A stretch of DNA of 64,000 bases. Origin: Natronoarchaeum mannanilyticum (GTDB taxonomy: Archaea; Halobacteriota; Halobacteria; Halobacteriales; Natronoarchaeaceae). A model generated the notes under the pieces. It was not told where the DNA came from. It saw only the letters and a list, made by a program, of their open reading frames with translations, and ran no database searches. A program made the translations under genes and the position numbers. Location: NCBI RefSeq assembly GCF_039522665.1, contig NZ_BAAADV010000007.1:186001-250000 (forward strand), read 5' to 3'. This document shows positions 1-8,564 of this stretch, piece by piece (position 1 is the first letter of the stretch; every line of letters starts with the position of its first letter).

Positions 1-158
1 CGTTTCGCGGGCTGTGGGACCGCGCGTTAATCGTCGGCGCTAATCAGCGCCGAGATCGAGGTCTCGCGATAAAACGCTCGGCCGACCGCTCGCGGGTCGT
101 TCCTCCCCGCTCGCGTTTTCGCGGTTCTCGCTCGGTTGCACTCGCTCCGAACCGCGCG
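1..158. other. Intergenic region downstream of the MetE-like pair
   Basis: No gene is supported here. A perfect 8-bp hairpin (arms at 34-41 and 46-53, four-base loop AATC) lies about 105-125 nt after the metE stop. The minus strand carries a T-run (TTTTAT, about 71-76) closer to the stop, which is the more plausible archaeal terminator. Both assignments are weak. Confidence 0.4.
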
Positions 159-1229
159 TCAGTCGTCGGCGCTGGCCGGCGCCGCCTCGACGTCGATCTC
201 GCCGGCGTCGAGTTCGGCCTCGACCTCGCGGGCCGCCTTGACCATGTTCTCCATCTTGCCGTAGGCGACGTCGCGGGGCAGCAGCTTGACGCCGCAGTCG
301 GGCGAGACGACGAGGCGCTCCGGCGGAACGACCTCGAGGCCCTTCTTGATGTTCTCCTTGATCTCCTCGACGGACTCGGCTTCCGCGACGTGGACGTCGG
401 TGACGCCCAGTGCGAGGTCGGCCGTGAACTCGGGGTCTTTGAACACGTCGAGCTGCTCGTAGTCGCCGTTGGCGAGTTCGAGGTCGAACTCGTCGACGGG
501 GAACTCCAGGATCTCGGGGTAGATGCGGAAGTAGTCGCCGTAGCAGACGTGCAGGCCGATCCGGACCTCCTCGGGGATGTCGTCGACGATGCGCTCGAGG
601 GCGTCGCCGACGATCTGGTGGTCGTCCGGCGTCGTCGCGAGCGCGGGCTCGTCGATCTGGATGTAGCGACAGCCGGCGTCGACGAGCTTCTCGATCTCCT
701 CGTTGACCAGGTCGGCGAGATCGTTCGCCAGCGCGGCGTCGTCCTCGTAGGCCTCGTTGAAACACCACGACGCGAGCGTGTAGGGGCCGGTGATCGGCAC
801 CTTCACGGGCTTGTCGGCGACGTCGGCAGTGAACTCGTACTCGTCGACCAGCCAGGACTCGTCGTACTCGACGTCCTCGACGACGCTTGGCTTGTCGAAC
901 GTGTTGTGGCCCCAGACCTTGACGGGGCCGTTGAACTCGTAGCCCTCGATCCGGTCGGCGAAGAACTCGACCATCTCGTTGCGCCGCATCTCGCCGTCGA
1001 CGACGACGTCCAGCCCGGAGCGCTCGTGCTCCTCGGTGATCAGGCGAGAGGCGTCGTCTTGGGCCTCCTGCCAGTCGTCCTCGTCGACCGTGCCGTCATC
1101 TTCCTCGTACAGGTCCTGCATCCGGTTGAGCCACTTCGGCTTGGGGTAGGAGCCGACGACGGTCGTCATGATGAAGTGGTCGTTCGGGTGGTCCGCAGGC
1201 TTGAACTGATCCTTGTTCTCGTTAGTCAT
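159..1229 (-). CDS. metE: MetE-type core methionine synthase (zinc-containing catalytic domain)
   Basis: 356 aa, the size of the C-terminal catalytic half of cobalamin-independent methionine synthase. It starts the barrel with a VGSYPKP motif and carries all three expected zinc ligands: His227 and Cys229 in LHVCYGD, and Cys312 in SPDCGVK. The acidic motif QIDEPAL (Asp193) is also present. The reaction is transfer of a methyl group to homocysteine. Archaeal stand-alone versions lack the folate-binding N-terminal half, so the methyl donor (possibly a methyl-pterin or a corrinoid protein) is not known from sequence. The start is ATG at 1229, preceded by a strong ribosome-binding site GGAGGTGA (1234-1241, 4 nt spacing). 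The start overlaps the stop of the upstream paralog as ATGA, so the two are translationally coupled. Confidence 0.9.
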   Translation of the reverse strand: MTNENKDQFKPADHPNDHFIMTTVVGSYPKPKWLNRMQDLYEEDDGTVDEDDWQEAQDDASRLITEEHERSGLDVVVDGEMRRNEMVEFFADRIEGYEFNGPVKVWGHNTFDKPSVVEDVEYDESWLVDEYEFTADVADKPVKVPITGPYTLASWCFNEAYEDDAALANDLADLVNEEIEKLVDAGCRYIQIDEPALATTPDDHQIVGDALERIVDDIPEEVRIGLHVCYGDYFRIYPEILEFPVDEFDLELANGDYEQLDVFKDPEFTADLALGVTDVHVAEAESVEEIKENIKKGLEVVPPERLVVSPDCGVKLLPRDVAYGKMENMVKAAREVEAELDAGEIDVEAAPASADD

Positions 1230-2224
1230 GCTTTCACCTCCGCGATGTCGGCCGCTTCGCCGAGCGCCTCGAGCTTGGCCTCGAACTTGTTGACCGGCAG
1301 GTAGAACAGCTCGGTGTTCGAGGTCAGGTAGGCGCGCTCGAAGTCGGCGCCGGGGGTCTGGTCGTCGATCCACTCCACGCGCTCGCGGATCGTCTCGGGC
1401 GTCTCGACGAGCGTGTTCTGCCCGTCGACCAGCCCGAGCGCGACGTCGTCGGTCGCGCCGTACTCGTTGATGTTGTAGATGTTCTGCTCCTTGTTCGCGA
1501 CGAAGTCGAAACCGACCGCGTCGACGTCGGCGTCGAGCAGGTGGGCGTACACCTTCTCCTCTAAGGCGCCCCAGTAGGGCTGGACGACGACCTCTGCGTC
1601 AGCGGCGGACGCCACGGCGTCGATGGCCTCGGACGCTCGTTCATCTTCGCCGTCCTCCGGCGCGTTCTCGACGAGCGAGGGCTCCAGCAGCGTGAGCGTC
1701 TCGACGTCCGGGAAGGCGTCGACCTCGCCGGCGAGGAACTCGCCGATCGCAGCGAGGAACTCGGCGTCGTCGCCGTAGTGCTCGTCGGTCGCGAGGTCGG
1801 CCAGCGAGTACGGGCCGGGCAGCACGGCCTGGAGCGACTCGTCGGTCAGCTCGGCGGTCGCCTCGAGCTCGGCGGCGACGTCGCCGTCGAAGTCGAGCTC
1901 GTCCTGCACCGCGGGGTCGCGGTAGAAGTTGTTGTTGTCGTAGTAGCGGACGATCCCGCGCGTCTCGACGCTGTCGTGGACCGCCAGCGGGTGGGCCAGC
2001 ATGTCGTCCCAGCGCAGCTGCCCCTCGACGATCCGGTCGAGGCCGGCCGACTCCTGCACGCCGACGACCTCCTCGCGGGCGCGCTCGTACGCGTCGACGA
2101 TCTCCTCGCCCTCGTCGCCGCTGATCAGGTCGTGCTTCTGCCGGCCTTTGAGGTCGGCCAGCTCTTCCTTCGCCCAGTCCGGCAACGGATAGAGGCCGGG
2201 GGACGTCGCTACGAGTTCTGTCAT
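1226..2224 (-). CDS. MetE-like barrel paralog without zinc ligands
   Basis: 332 aa, aligned over its length with the downstream MetE protein (N-terminal SPGLYPLP, then EGQLRWDDML, LPGPYSLADL and LLEPSL motifs). The positions of the zinc ligands are changed: LHVC becomes VQPY and the SPDC cysteine becomes TSNT, and the DGE motif reads EGQ. It is therefore unlikely to activate homocysteine. It may act like the N-terminal half of full-length MetE (methyl-donor binding), supplied as a separate subunit; this is inference from the operon order. ATG at 2224 is chosen over GTG at 2230, because a TATA box at 2250-2259 predicts a transcript start close to it. Confidence 0.8.
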   Translation of the reverse strand: MTELVATSPGLYPLPDWAKEELADLKGRQKHDLISGDEGEEIVDAYERAREEVVGVQESAGLDRIVEGQLRWDDMLAHPLAVHDSVETRGIVRYYDNNNFYRDPAVQDELDFDGDVAAELEATAELTDESLQAVLPGPYSLADLATDEHYGDDAEFLAAIGEFLAGEVDAFPDVETLTLLEPSLVENAPEDGEDERASEAIDAVASAADAEVVVQPYWGALEEKVYAHLLDADVDAVGFDFVANKEQNIYNINEYGATDDVALGLVDGQNTLVETPETIRERVEWIDDQTPGADFERAYLTSNTELFYLPVNKFEAKLEALGEAADIAEVKA

Positions 2225-2249
2225 CACCACTGGCTACGAAATGACGGGC

Positions 2250-2259
2250 TTTAATATTT
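2250..2259 (-). promoter_or_regulatory. TATA box of the MetE-like operon
   Basis: The minus strand reads AAATATTAAA about 26-35 nt before the ATG at 2224, the normal distance for a leaderless or nearly leaderless archaeal transcript. Confidence 0.6.
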
Positions 2260-2343
2260 CCTATTCGGATTAATGCTTCGCAGTTATTCGCGGGCCTGTT
2301 CCGTAGGAGACTGTTTATCTCGTGGCGAAGCGAACGCCGGCGC

Positions 2344-2565
2344 ATGGAACAGAACCCGGTCGAGGATAACTTCGTCACCCGCTTTCTCCTCGGGGCCGCC
2401 GTGATCTTCGCGATGTCGATGGGCGGAGCGGCGGCCGCGGAACTGTTTCGGAGAGTGGGGATGCCGTACGGCGCCTGGGTGGGGACCTTAGTCGGTGCGA
2501 TCGCAGCCTTCGTCGCCTTTGCGATACTCTACCGCCGCTACGACGAGTCGTTCGAGGCGGCGTGA
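2344..2565 (+). CDS. Small two-helix membrane protein
   Basis: 73 aa with two hydrophobic segments (about residues 11-34 and 42-62) joined by a short loop containing RRVGMPYG. It is transcribed divergently from the MetE operon, and a GTTTATCT box about 30 nt upstream fits a leaderless start. I recognise no family with certainty; function unknown. It faces the methyltransferase gene tail to tail. Confidence 0.7.
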   Translation: MEQNPVEDNFVTRFLLGAAVIFAMSMGGAAAAELFRRVGMPYGAWVGTLVGAIAAFVAFAILYRRYDESFEAA

Positions 2566-2583
2566 ACCGTCCGAGTCGATCGC

Positions 2584-3156
2584 TCACCGGACCAGCTTCA
2601 GCACGGTCAGCGTCTCGAAGGGGTACGACTCGTCGCGGAGCGCCGCGGCGCTAAAACCCGCGGCGGCGGCGCGCTCGACGACCTCGTCGACGCCCGTGAG
2701 ACTGCTGACCAGCAGGAAGATCCGGCCGTCCGGCGCGAGCACGCGCCCGACGTCGTCGAGAAACGCCTCGATCACCTCGCGGCCCGTCTCACCACCCGAC
2801 AGCGCGATCTCCATCCAGTCGTCGCGCTCAGCGAGTTCGTCGACCGGCAGGTACGGCGGGTTAAAGAGAACGACGTCGAACGCCGACTCGGGAAACGGCG
2901 TCGTCAGGTCGGCGCGCACGACGTCGAGGTCGCGCTCGCGGGCCTGCCGGCAGGCGTGTGGGTTGAGGTCCGAGGCGAGGACGCTCGCACCCGTCTCCTC
3001 TGCGACGCGCTCGGCGACGTAGCCCGACCCGGTGCCGACCTCCAGCACCCGATCGTCGGCGTCGACGCGCGATTCGGCTTCGGCGGCGAGCAGGCCCGAA
3101 TCTTCGGCGGGCTGGTACACGTCGGTCTCGACGCCGCGCCGTTCGGCGAGGTCCAC
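2584..3156 (-). CDS. HemK/Mtq2-type class I methyltransferase
   Basis: 190 aa. It contains the SAM-binding motif VLEVGTGSGYVAE (about residues 37-50) and the NPPY catalytic motif (FNPPYLPV) typical of enzymes that methylate amide groups. Archaeal and eukaryotic relatives (Mtq2, active with Trm112) methylate the glutamine of the GGQ motif in release factor aRF1/eRF1, so that is the likely substrate. The start is GTG at 3156, directly abutting the mscS stop (TAG GTG), with GGAGGTGA at 3164-3171. It is the last gene of the rpl21e-rpoF-DUF655-ksgA-mscS run. Confidence 0.85.
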   Translation of the reverse strand: MDLAERRGVETDVYQPAEDSGLLAAEAESRVDADDRVLEVGTGSGYVAERVAEETGASVLASDLNPHACRQARERDLDVVRADLTTPFPESAFDVVLFNPPYLPVDELAERDDWMEIALSGGETGREVIEAFLDDVGRVLAPDGRIFLLVSSLTGVDEVVERAAAAGFSAAALRDESYPFETLTVLKLVR

Positions 3157-4308
3157 CTACTCGTCACCTCCGGGCGGCGACTCCGCGACCGGTGTCTCGC
3201 CGCCGAGCGTCGGGTCCCGCCCGCCCTGTTCGCGACCGCCGACGGTGCGCTGCGGGAACGGGATGGTGACGCCCGCCTCGTCGAAGGCATCCTTGACCGA
3301 GCTGATGGCGGCGGTGCGGGCGCGCCAGCGGCGTCTGGCGCTCGGGTTGTCGATCCAGAACCGGACGCCGAGCACGACCGAGGAGTCGTCGAAGCGTTTG
3401 ACCACCGTCTCCGGGCTCGGCACGTCGAGCGACTCCTCGATCTCCTCGACGGCGTCGTCCGCCAGCTCGACCGCCCGATCGATGTCGGCGTCGTAGTCGA
3501 CGCCCACCTCGATCTCCAGTCTGAGGCGGCCCTTCCGCGATCGGTTGGTGATCGACTGACCGCCGATGACGTCGTTGGGCACCATCACGTACTCGCCGTC
3601 GAACGTCTGGATGCGCGTATTCATCATCGTGATGTCGGTGACGATCCCCTCTTGGCCCTGGGTGCCGATCTCGATCCAGTCGCCGATCTCGAAGGGACGC
3701 GAGAGCATCAGGACGAACCCCGACAGCAGCGCGCCCAGCGTCTGGCGGGCGGCCATACCGACCACGATACCGAGGAACCCCGCGCCGATCAGCAGGCCTT
3801 CTAGGTTGACCCGCCAGACGCCGAGCACGGTGATCAACGCGCTGATCCAGACGACCAGTTGCGAGAGCCGAAACGTGACCTCGCGCTGGTGGTCGGTGAC
3901 GGCGTCACTCCGTCCGATGAGGTCGTCTAGCAGCCGTCGGACCGCGCTCGTGACGACGTACCCGCCGACGAGGACGATGCCGGTCACCATCAGCCGCCCC
4001 AGCGTCGGCCCGCTCGGGCTGCCGATCACCTTCAGCGCGTCGCCGCTCAGCTCCCACGCGTCGAGGATCACGGTCACCGCGGCGGCGAACACGGAGATGA
4101 CGACGATCGGGACCACGACGTCCGCGACGGCCGGCCGGACGCGCTCGGCGAGCCGTTCGCGTCCCCGACGCGCGAGCCAGGCGGTGACGACCGCCACCGC
4201 GAGGGCGGCCACCGAGACGAGCAGCTTTCCTTCAGTCGTCGTCACGACACGATCGACGCCGATCTGGGCCGCGTCCAGCATCGGTACCACCGTCAGCGTC
4301 CCGGCCAT
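3157..4308 (-). CDS. mscS: MscS-family mechanosensitive channel
   Basis: 383 aa. Three hydrophobic N-terminal segments precede the MscS pore helix region (GAGFLGIVVGMAARQTLG) and the conserved cytoplasmic beta domain (RPFEIGDWIEIGTQGQEGIV, then PNDVI). The tail is an acidic, glycine-rich stretch. The family releases solutes on hypo-osmotic shock, an obvious need for a halophile. The ATG at 4308 shares one base with the ksgA stop (TGATG), and GGAGGTGA lies at 4318-4325 inside ksgA, so translation is coupled. Confidence 0.92.
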   Translation of the reverse strand: MAGTLTVVPMLDAAQIGVDRVVTTTEGKLLVSVAALAVAVVTAWLARRGRERLAERVRPAVADVVVPIVVISVFAAAVTVILDAWELSGDALKVIGSPSGPTLGRLMVTGIVLVGGYVVTSAVRRLLDDLIGRSDAVTDHQREVTFRLSQLVVWISALITVLGVWRVNLEGLLIGAGFLGIVVGMAARQTLGALLSGFVLMLSRPFEIGDWIEIGTQGQEGIVTDITMMNTRIQTFDGEYVMVPNDVIGGQSITNRSRKGRLRLEIEVGVDYDADIDRAVELADDAVEEIEESLDVPSPETVVKRFDDSSVVLGVRFWIDNPSARRRWRARTAAISSVKDAFDEAGVTIPFPQRTVGGREQGGRDPTLGGETPVAESPPGGDE

Positions 4309-5147
4309 CAGCCGGTTTCACCTCCCTCGAAGCCGTGCTCGCCCGCGAGGACCGCCAGCTCCGCGAACTCCGACGGTTCGAGCGTGCCGGGGCGCCGCCG
4401 GAGCAGCTCCTCGTCGACCGCATCGACGACGGCCGAGGCGTCGTCGAGCCCCGAGATGTGGGCCGTGTTCCGGATCGCGTTACGCAGCGTCTTGCGCCGC
4501 TGGGTGAAGATCGCTTTCACGAAGTCCAGGAAAAAGGCCTCGTCGTCGACCTCGTAGTCCGGCGCCCGCGGCGTCGTCCGGACGACGGCGCTCTGGACCT
4601 CCGGGGGCGGCGAGAACGCCTCCTTCGGGACGGGTTCGACGACCTCCACGTCGGCGTAGTGCTGGGCGGTCACCGACAGTCGACCGTAGTCGTCGGTGCC
4701 GGCATCGGCGGCCATCCGCTCGGCGAACTCCTTCTGGAACATCAGCACGAGCGGCTTCCCCTCGGGCAGCAGCCGGAACGCGATCTCGCTGGAGACGCCG
4801 TAGGGCAGGTTCGAGACCGAGGCCGAGAACTCCGGTAGCTCGACGTCTAGCGCGTCGCCCTCGATCACGGTGAGCCGGTCGGCGCCGATCTCGTCGGCGA
4901 ACTCCTCGCGGAGGAACGCGGCGAGTTCGGGGTCGCGCTCGACGACGGTGACGCGGTCGGCCTCGGCGAGCAGCCGGTCGGTCAGCGCGCCCGTGCCGGC
5001 GCCGATCTCCAGCAGGTGACTGCGATCTGTATTCTCCAGATAGTCCGGCAGGCGATCGAGCACGCGGTCGTCGATCAGGAAGTGCTGGTCGCGGTCCGGG
5101 TTCCCCCGCACGCCGGCCCGCCGCAGCAGCCCGTCGGGATCTCTCAT
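4308..5147 (-). CDS. rsmA: 16S rRNA dimethyladenosine transferase KsgA/RsmA
   Basis: 279 aa. It carries the SAM motif LEIGAGTGALTDRL and the N6-adenine methyltransferase motif NLPYGVSSE, followed by the C-terminal KsgA domain (FTQRRKTLRNA). It dimethylates two adjacent adenines in the 3' terminal hairpin of 16S rRNA. I chose ATG at 5147 (MRDPDGLLRRAG) because the upstream in-frame stretch is arginine-rich and unlike the family. The 169-nt gap to the upstream DUF655 gene leaves room for an extra promoter. Confidence 0.95.
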   Translation of the reverse strand: MRDPDGLLRRAGVRGNPDRDQHFLIDDRVLDRLPDYLENTDRSHLLEIGAGTGALTDRLLAEADRVTVVERDPELAAFLREEFADEIGADRLTVIEGDALDVELPEFSASVSNLPYGVSSEIAFRLLPEGKPLVLMFQKEFAERMAADAGTDDYGRLSVTAQHYADVEVVEPVPKEAFSPPPEVQSAVVRTTPRAPDYEVDDEAFFLDFVKAIFTQRRKTLRNAIRNTAHISGLDDASAVVDAVDEELLRRRPGTLEPSEFAELAVLAGEHGFEGGETG

Positions 5148-5316
5148 TTCCTGGCGGCTACGCAACGGACGGGTGTAAACACACCGACTCGCAAATCTGC
5201 GGCAGAAAGCGGGTCGGCGGCGACGCCGCGGCACGGCGGAGCGTTCGGCATCCGACCGTCCGGTCGTCGACCGCGGCAGCGTCGGCGCCGGTGCCGGCGG
5301 ATACGGTTCGCGCTCG

Positions 5317-5898
5317 TTACTGATCGGCGTCGACGAACGTCCGGTACTTCAGGTCGTCCTCGCGGATCTCCTCGATGATCCGCTCGACCAGCACCTCGTC
5401 GGGGTCGTGGAGCCCGCTGACGCGCTCTTCGAGCTCCTCGAAGCTCTCGAAGGGCTTGCGCTTTCGCTCGTCGAGGATGGAGTTGCGCAGCTTCTTGCCG
5501 ATCCCCGGCAGGAGGTTCAGCTGGTGGAGTCGGAGCGTGATCGGCTGGGCCTCGTTGTAGAAGTCGACGAACCGCTGGGGGTTCTCCTCGACGACGTCCT
5601 CGACGACGTACTCCAGTTCTGACTGGGCGCCGCCCGAGAGGTCGCCGTACTCGACTCGCTTGAGCTCGTCGATCGCCACGCGCTCGTCGGCGGGAGCGAC
5701 CGTCACCCGGTCGCCGATGCTCACCTCGGCGTCCTCCTCGAAGACGATCTCGTACAGCCGGAAGTCGTCCTCGGCGACGGCGTACGCGAGCGGGGGCTTC
5801 TGGTACTGGGGCCTATCGTCGTCCGAGCGGCCGTGCGGAAGCGTGTCGAGGACGACGGCTCGACGGAGCGTCGACTCGTCGCCGGTGGCGTGGCTCAT
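5317..5898 (-). CDS. DUF655 helix-hairpin-helix protein
   Basis: 193 aa. The N-terminal half is a small beta-rich domain (SIGDRVTVAP). The C-terminal half contains a helix-hairpin-helix pair (LNLLPGIGKKLRNSILDERK) expected to bind nucleic acid. DUF655 proteins are archaeal and sit between rpoF/rpl21e and ksgA in many genomes, as here, suggesting a role in ribosome or RNA metabolism. The biochemical function is not established. It starts 46 nt after rpoF. Confidence 0.88.
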   Translation of the reverse strand: MSHATGDESTLRRAVVLDTLPHGRSDDDRPQYQKPPLAYAVAEDDFRLYEIVFEEDAEVSIGDRVTVAPADERVAIDELKRVEYGDLSGGAQSELEYVVEDVVEENPQRFVDFYNEAQPITLRLHQLNLLPGIGKKLRNSILDERKRKPFESFEELEERVSGLHDPDEVLVERIIEEIREDDLKYRTFVDADQ

Positions 5899-5944
5899 CG
5901 TACCTCTACGTTACGGCGAGCGAACACTTAAACGGTCGCCCGCC

Positions 5945-6301
5945 TCAGGCGTACTTTGCGACGACGTTGAGAATCTCGTCGAGTTCGTCGCCCGACAGCG
6001 AGTACCGCTCCTGGGCGTACACGGCGCGTAGCTCGTCCCGGTCCTGGGGGAGGAGATTCGCGATCTTGTAGGCCGTCGCCTCGTCGACCTTCTCGAAGTC
6101 GAGCAGCTGATCGACGAGCTCCTGGGCCTCCTCGGGCTCGAGCACGGCGAAGCGGTTGACGTGCTCGATCGCCCGCGCGAGCTCGTAGCGCATCTCGCGG
6201 TCCTCGTCGGCGGTCCGGTCGGCCTCGACGTCCGCGAGCAGCTCCTTGGTCTCCGCGAGGGTCAGGTACTCCTCGTCGATCTTCTCTTTGAAGATCGTCA
6301 T
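5945..6301 (-). CDS. rpoF: DNA-directed RNA polymerase subunit F (Rpo4/Rpb4)
   Basis: 118 aa, normal length for archaeal Rpo4. The pattern of an acidic N-terminal helix (TLAETKELLADVEADR) and a C-terminal HRDC-like helical domain (ATAYKIANLLPQDRDELRAV) is that of the family. It pairs with Rpo7 to form the RNA polymerase stalk. It begins 1 nt after the rpl21e stop, the usual archaeal arrangement. Confidence 0.93.
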   Translation of the reverse strand: MTIFKEKIDEEYLTLAETKELLADVEADRTADEDREMRYELARAIEHVNRFAVLEPEEAQELVDQLLDFEKVDEATAYKIANLLPQDRDELRAVYAQERYSLSGDELDEILNVVAKYA

Positions 6302-6302
6302 G

Positions 6303-6593
6303 CTACTCCTGGGCCTTCAGGTGCGCGGGGTTGACGATCAGCTTCTTGGTCTTACCCTTGTCGCTGATCTCGACCTGGAACGCCCGGCCCTGCTTCCCGA
6401 CCACGGTGCCCGTGTGGCCGTTGAAGCGCGGGTGGAACTGACCGTCGGGGACGCTGGGGTCGATCTTGAGGTGGACCTTCGAGTCCTCCTCGAACTCCTG
6501 GATCGAGCGCTGGGGCGGGGACGCGCCGCTGTCTCGCGGATGGTTGGCGAGTTTGTTACGGGTGCCTTGGCGGGGTCCATTAGAGTTTGGCAT
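6303..6593 (-). CDS. rpl21e: 50S ribosomal protein L21e
   Basis: 96 aa. The family signature at the N-terminus ([20 protein letters not shown]) and the KOW-like beta core ([17 protein letters not shown]) are present. It binds 23S/5S rRNA in the central protuberance region. It is the first gene of the operon; a TATA-like element (CATTTATTA, 6623-6631) about 30 nt upstream predicts a transcript with only a few leader bases. Confidence 0.96.
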   Translation of the reverse strand: MPNSNGPRQGTRNKLANHPRDSGASPPQRSIQEFEEDSKVHLKIDPSVPDGQFHPRFNGHTGTVVGKQGRAFQVEISDKGKTKKLIVNPAHLKAQE

Positions 6594-6655
6594 AGTCGTA
6601 CCCCGGGTTTGACCGTTCGGCGTAATAAATGGTGCGTTCCGTCCGCGCGCGCCGC

Positions 6656-7417
6656 TCACGCCGACGCGCGTTCGACCGGGATTTCGAGGCGCTTCGCGAT
6701 CAGCTCGAAGGCGTCGGCGGCGTCGCGGTACGCCGCCTCGTCGTCGAACGCGAACGCCCGCGGAGAGTCGGGAAACAGCAGATCGGCCGCACGCTGCAGG
6801 ACGCCGCTCGGCTCCGCCCAGTTCAGTTCGATCCGACGATCGGCGTCGTCCAGCCGGACGGCCGTGACGCCGGTAAGGCCCCAGCAACTACGGTCGGTGC
6901 AGAGCGACGGAGGACGGAGTTCGTACTGGATGCCGTCACTGGACCACTCTGCGAGTGTTCGTGCCGGCAGTATCCCCGCTTCGGCGTCCGCGAGCGTCCG
7001 CCGAAGTTCGGCGTCCAGCCCCTCGGCGGCCGTGGCGTCGATGCGGAACTTCGAGTGATCGGGTACGTATCGGGCGAGCAACTGATCGTCGACTCGGGCG
7101 TCCAGCCGTTCGAGGCCGACGAAGCGATAGACGCCCTCGGTGGCGAGCAGCGCGTCCAGCGCGGATCGACAGTCGGGGAGCGCGCCCCGGTACCGTCCTT
7201 TCTCGATTCGCTCGAACGCTTCGCGGAGCGACGCCGCGACGTCGGGATACTCGTCGCCCACGAGGTCCGCGTCGGCCCACAGGTCGATCGTGTCGGATCG
7301 ATCGAGAATCGCCGACAGCACGTCGTTGTGGACGCCGATCTCGTCGTTCGTGTCTACGGACTCGGAGACGACTAGTACGTGGGAAGCAAACGAGTCGGGA
7401 ACGCGCTCGCCGTCCAT
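6656..7417 (-). CDS. Haloarchaeal conserved hypothetical protein
   Basis: 253 aa, acidic, soluble, no membrane segment. One CxxxxxC pair (LCTDRSCWG) is in the middle, and a [20 protein letters not shown] motif is near the C-terminus. I do not recognise the family. I chose ATG at 7417 ([10 protein letters not shown]) over 7444, because an AT-rich element around 7440-7447 lies at leaderless distance. It is divergent from the Mrp ATPase gene, with a gap of about 110 nt. Confidence 0.6.
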   Translation of the reverse strand: MDGERVPDSFASHVLVVSESVDTNDEIGVHNDVLSAILDRSDTIDLWADADLVGDEYPDVAASLREAFERIEKGRYRGALPDCRSALDALLATEGVYRFVGLERLDARVDDQLLARYVPDHSKFRIDATAAEGLDAELRRTLADAEAGILPARTLAEWSSDGIQYELRPPSLCTDRSCWGLTGVTAVRLDDADRRIELNWAEPSGVLQRAADLLFPDSPRAFAFDDEAAYRDAADAFELIAKRLEIPVERASA

Positions 7418-7526
7418 GCGCGGTGGTTCCGCGGCATCCCGCAAAAATCGATCGCTCGTCGCGGCGCCGAACCGCGGCGTCGCCCCTTCACAACTCTTTT
7501 CGACGGGTCACCGCCTATCATGGGGC

Positions 7527-8564
7527 ATGGACGAAGACGACGTGCTCGATCTCCTGCGGGAGATCGAGGACCCGGATCTCGGCGACGACATCGTCTCGCT
7601 CGGGCTCGTCAACGACGTCGAGTTCGACGGCGACGAATCGGTACACGTCTCGCTCGCGCTGGGCGCGCCGTACTCGCCGAACGAGACCGCGATCGCGAAC
7701 GAGGTACGCGAGGTGCTCGGCGAGGAGGGGATCGAGGTCTCGCTGTCGGCTCGCGTGGACGACGACATCCCGGCCGACGAGCAGGTGTTTCCCAACGTCG
7801 AGAACGTGATCGCCGTCGCCTCGGGCAAAGGCGGCGTCGGCAAGAGCACCGTCGCCGTCAATCTCGCGGCGGGTCTCTCGGAACTCGGCGCGCGCGTCGG
7901 GCTGTTCGACGCCGACATCTACGGGCCGAACGTCCCCCGGATGGTCGACGCCGACGAGCCGCCACAGGCCACCAAGGACGAGACGCTCGTCCCGCCCGAG
8001 CAGTACGGCATGAAGCTGATGAGCATGGCGTTCCTCGTCGGCGAGGACGACCCCGTCATCTGGCGCGGTCCGATGGTCCACAAGGTCCTGACCCAGCTCT
8101 GGGAGGACGTCGAGTGGGGCGATCTGGACTACATGGTGATCGACCTGCCGCCCGGCACCGGCGACACGCAGCTCACCCTGCTCCAGACGGTGCCGGTCAC
8201 CGGCGCCGTCATCGTGACGACGCCCCAAGACGTCGCGCTCGACGACGCGCGCAAGGGCCTGGAGATGTTCGGCAAGCACGACACGCCGGTGCTGGGCATC
8301 GCGGAGAACATGGCGTCGTTCCGCTGTCCGGATTGTGGCGGCCAGCACGACATCTTCGGCAGCGGCGGCGGCCAGCGCTTCGCCGAGGAACACGACATGC
8401 CGCTGGTGGGCTCGATCCCGCTCGATCCCGACGTCAGGACGGGCGGCGACGAGGGGGAGCCGATCGTGCTCGACGACGACAGCGAAACGGGCGAAGCGTT
8501 CCGCGAGATGGCCGGAAACGTCGCAAACAACGCCGGGATCGTCCGGCGTCGCAGGCAGTCCTAG
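7527..8564 (+). CDS. Mrp/ApbC-family iron-sulfur carrier ATPase
   Basis: 345 aa. Residues 1-85 form a DUF59/MIP18 domain (IEDPDLGDDIVSLGLV). Residues 92-345 are the ParA/Mrp P-loop domain with the deviant Walker A GKGGVGKST (100-108), DADIYGPNVPRM and PPGTGD. A C-terminal CxxC (Cys267, Cys270; RCPDCGG) is the site where the Fe-S cluster is bound in ApbC/Nbp35 relatives. The likely role is cytosolic Fe-S cluster assembly or transfer. The gene ends tail to tail with the next gene without a spacer. Confidence 0.92.
   Translation: MDEDDVLDLLREIEDPDLGDDIVSLGLVNDVEFDGDESVHVSLALGAPYSPNETAIANEVREVLGEEGIEVSLSARVDDDIPADEQVFPNVENVIAVASGKGGVGKSTVAVNLAAGLSELGARVGLFDADIYGPNVPRMVDADEPPQATKDETLVPPEQYGMKLMSMAFLVGEDDPVIWRGPMVHKVLTQLWEDVEWGDLDYMVIDLPPGTGDTQLTLLQTVPVTGAVIVTTPQDVALDDARKGLEMFGKHDTPVLGIAENMASFRCPDCGGQHDIFGSGGGQRFAEEHDMPLVGSIPLDPDVRTGGDEGEPIVLDDDSETGEAFREMAGNVANNAGIVRRRRQS

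Noticed and set aside
34-53. Perfect hairpin as the terminator of the MetE operon
   Set aside because: It has no T-run after it on the transcribed strand; archaeal termination relies on T-runs, and TTTTAT near 71-76 is the better candidate.
390-1304. A 304-codon open frame antisense to the MetE pair
   Set aside because: Mirror of the coding strand; composition V/D/L-rich without motifs, while the MetE strand has zinc ligands and a ribosome-binding site.
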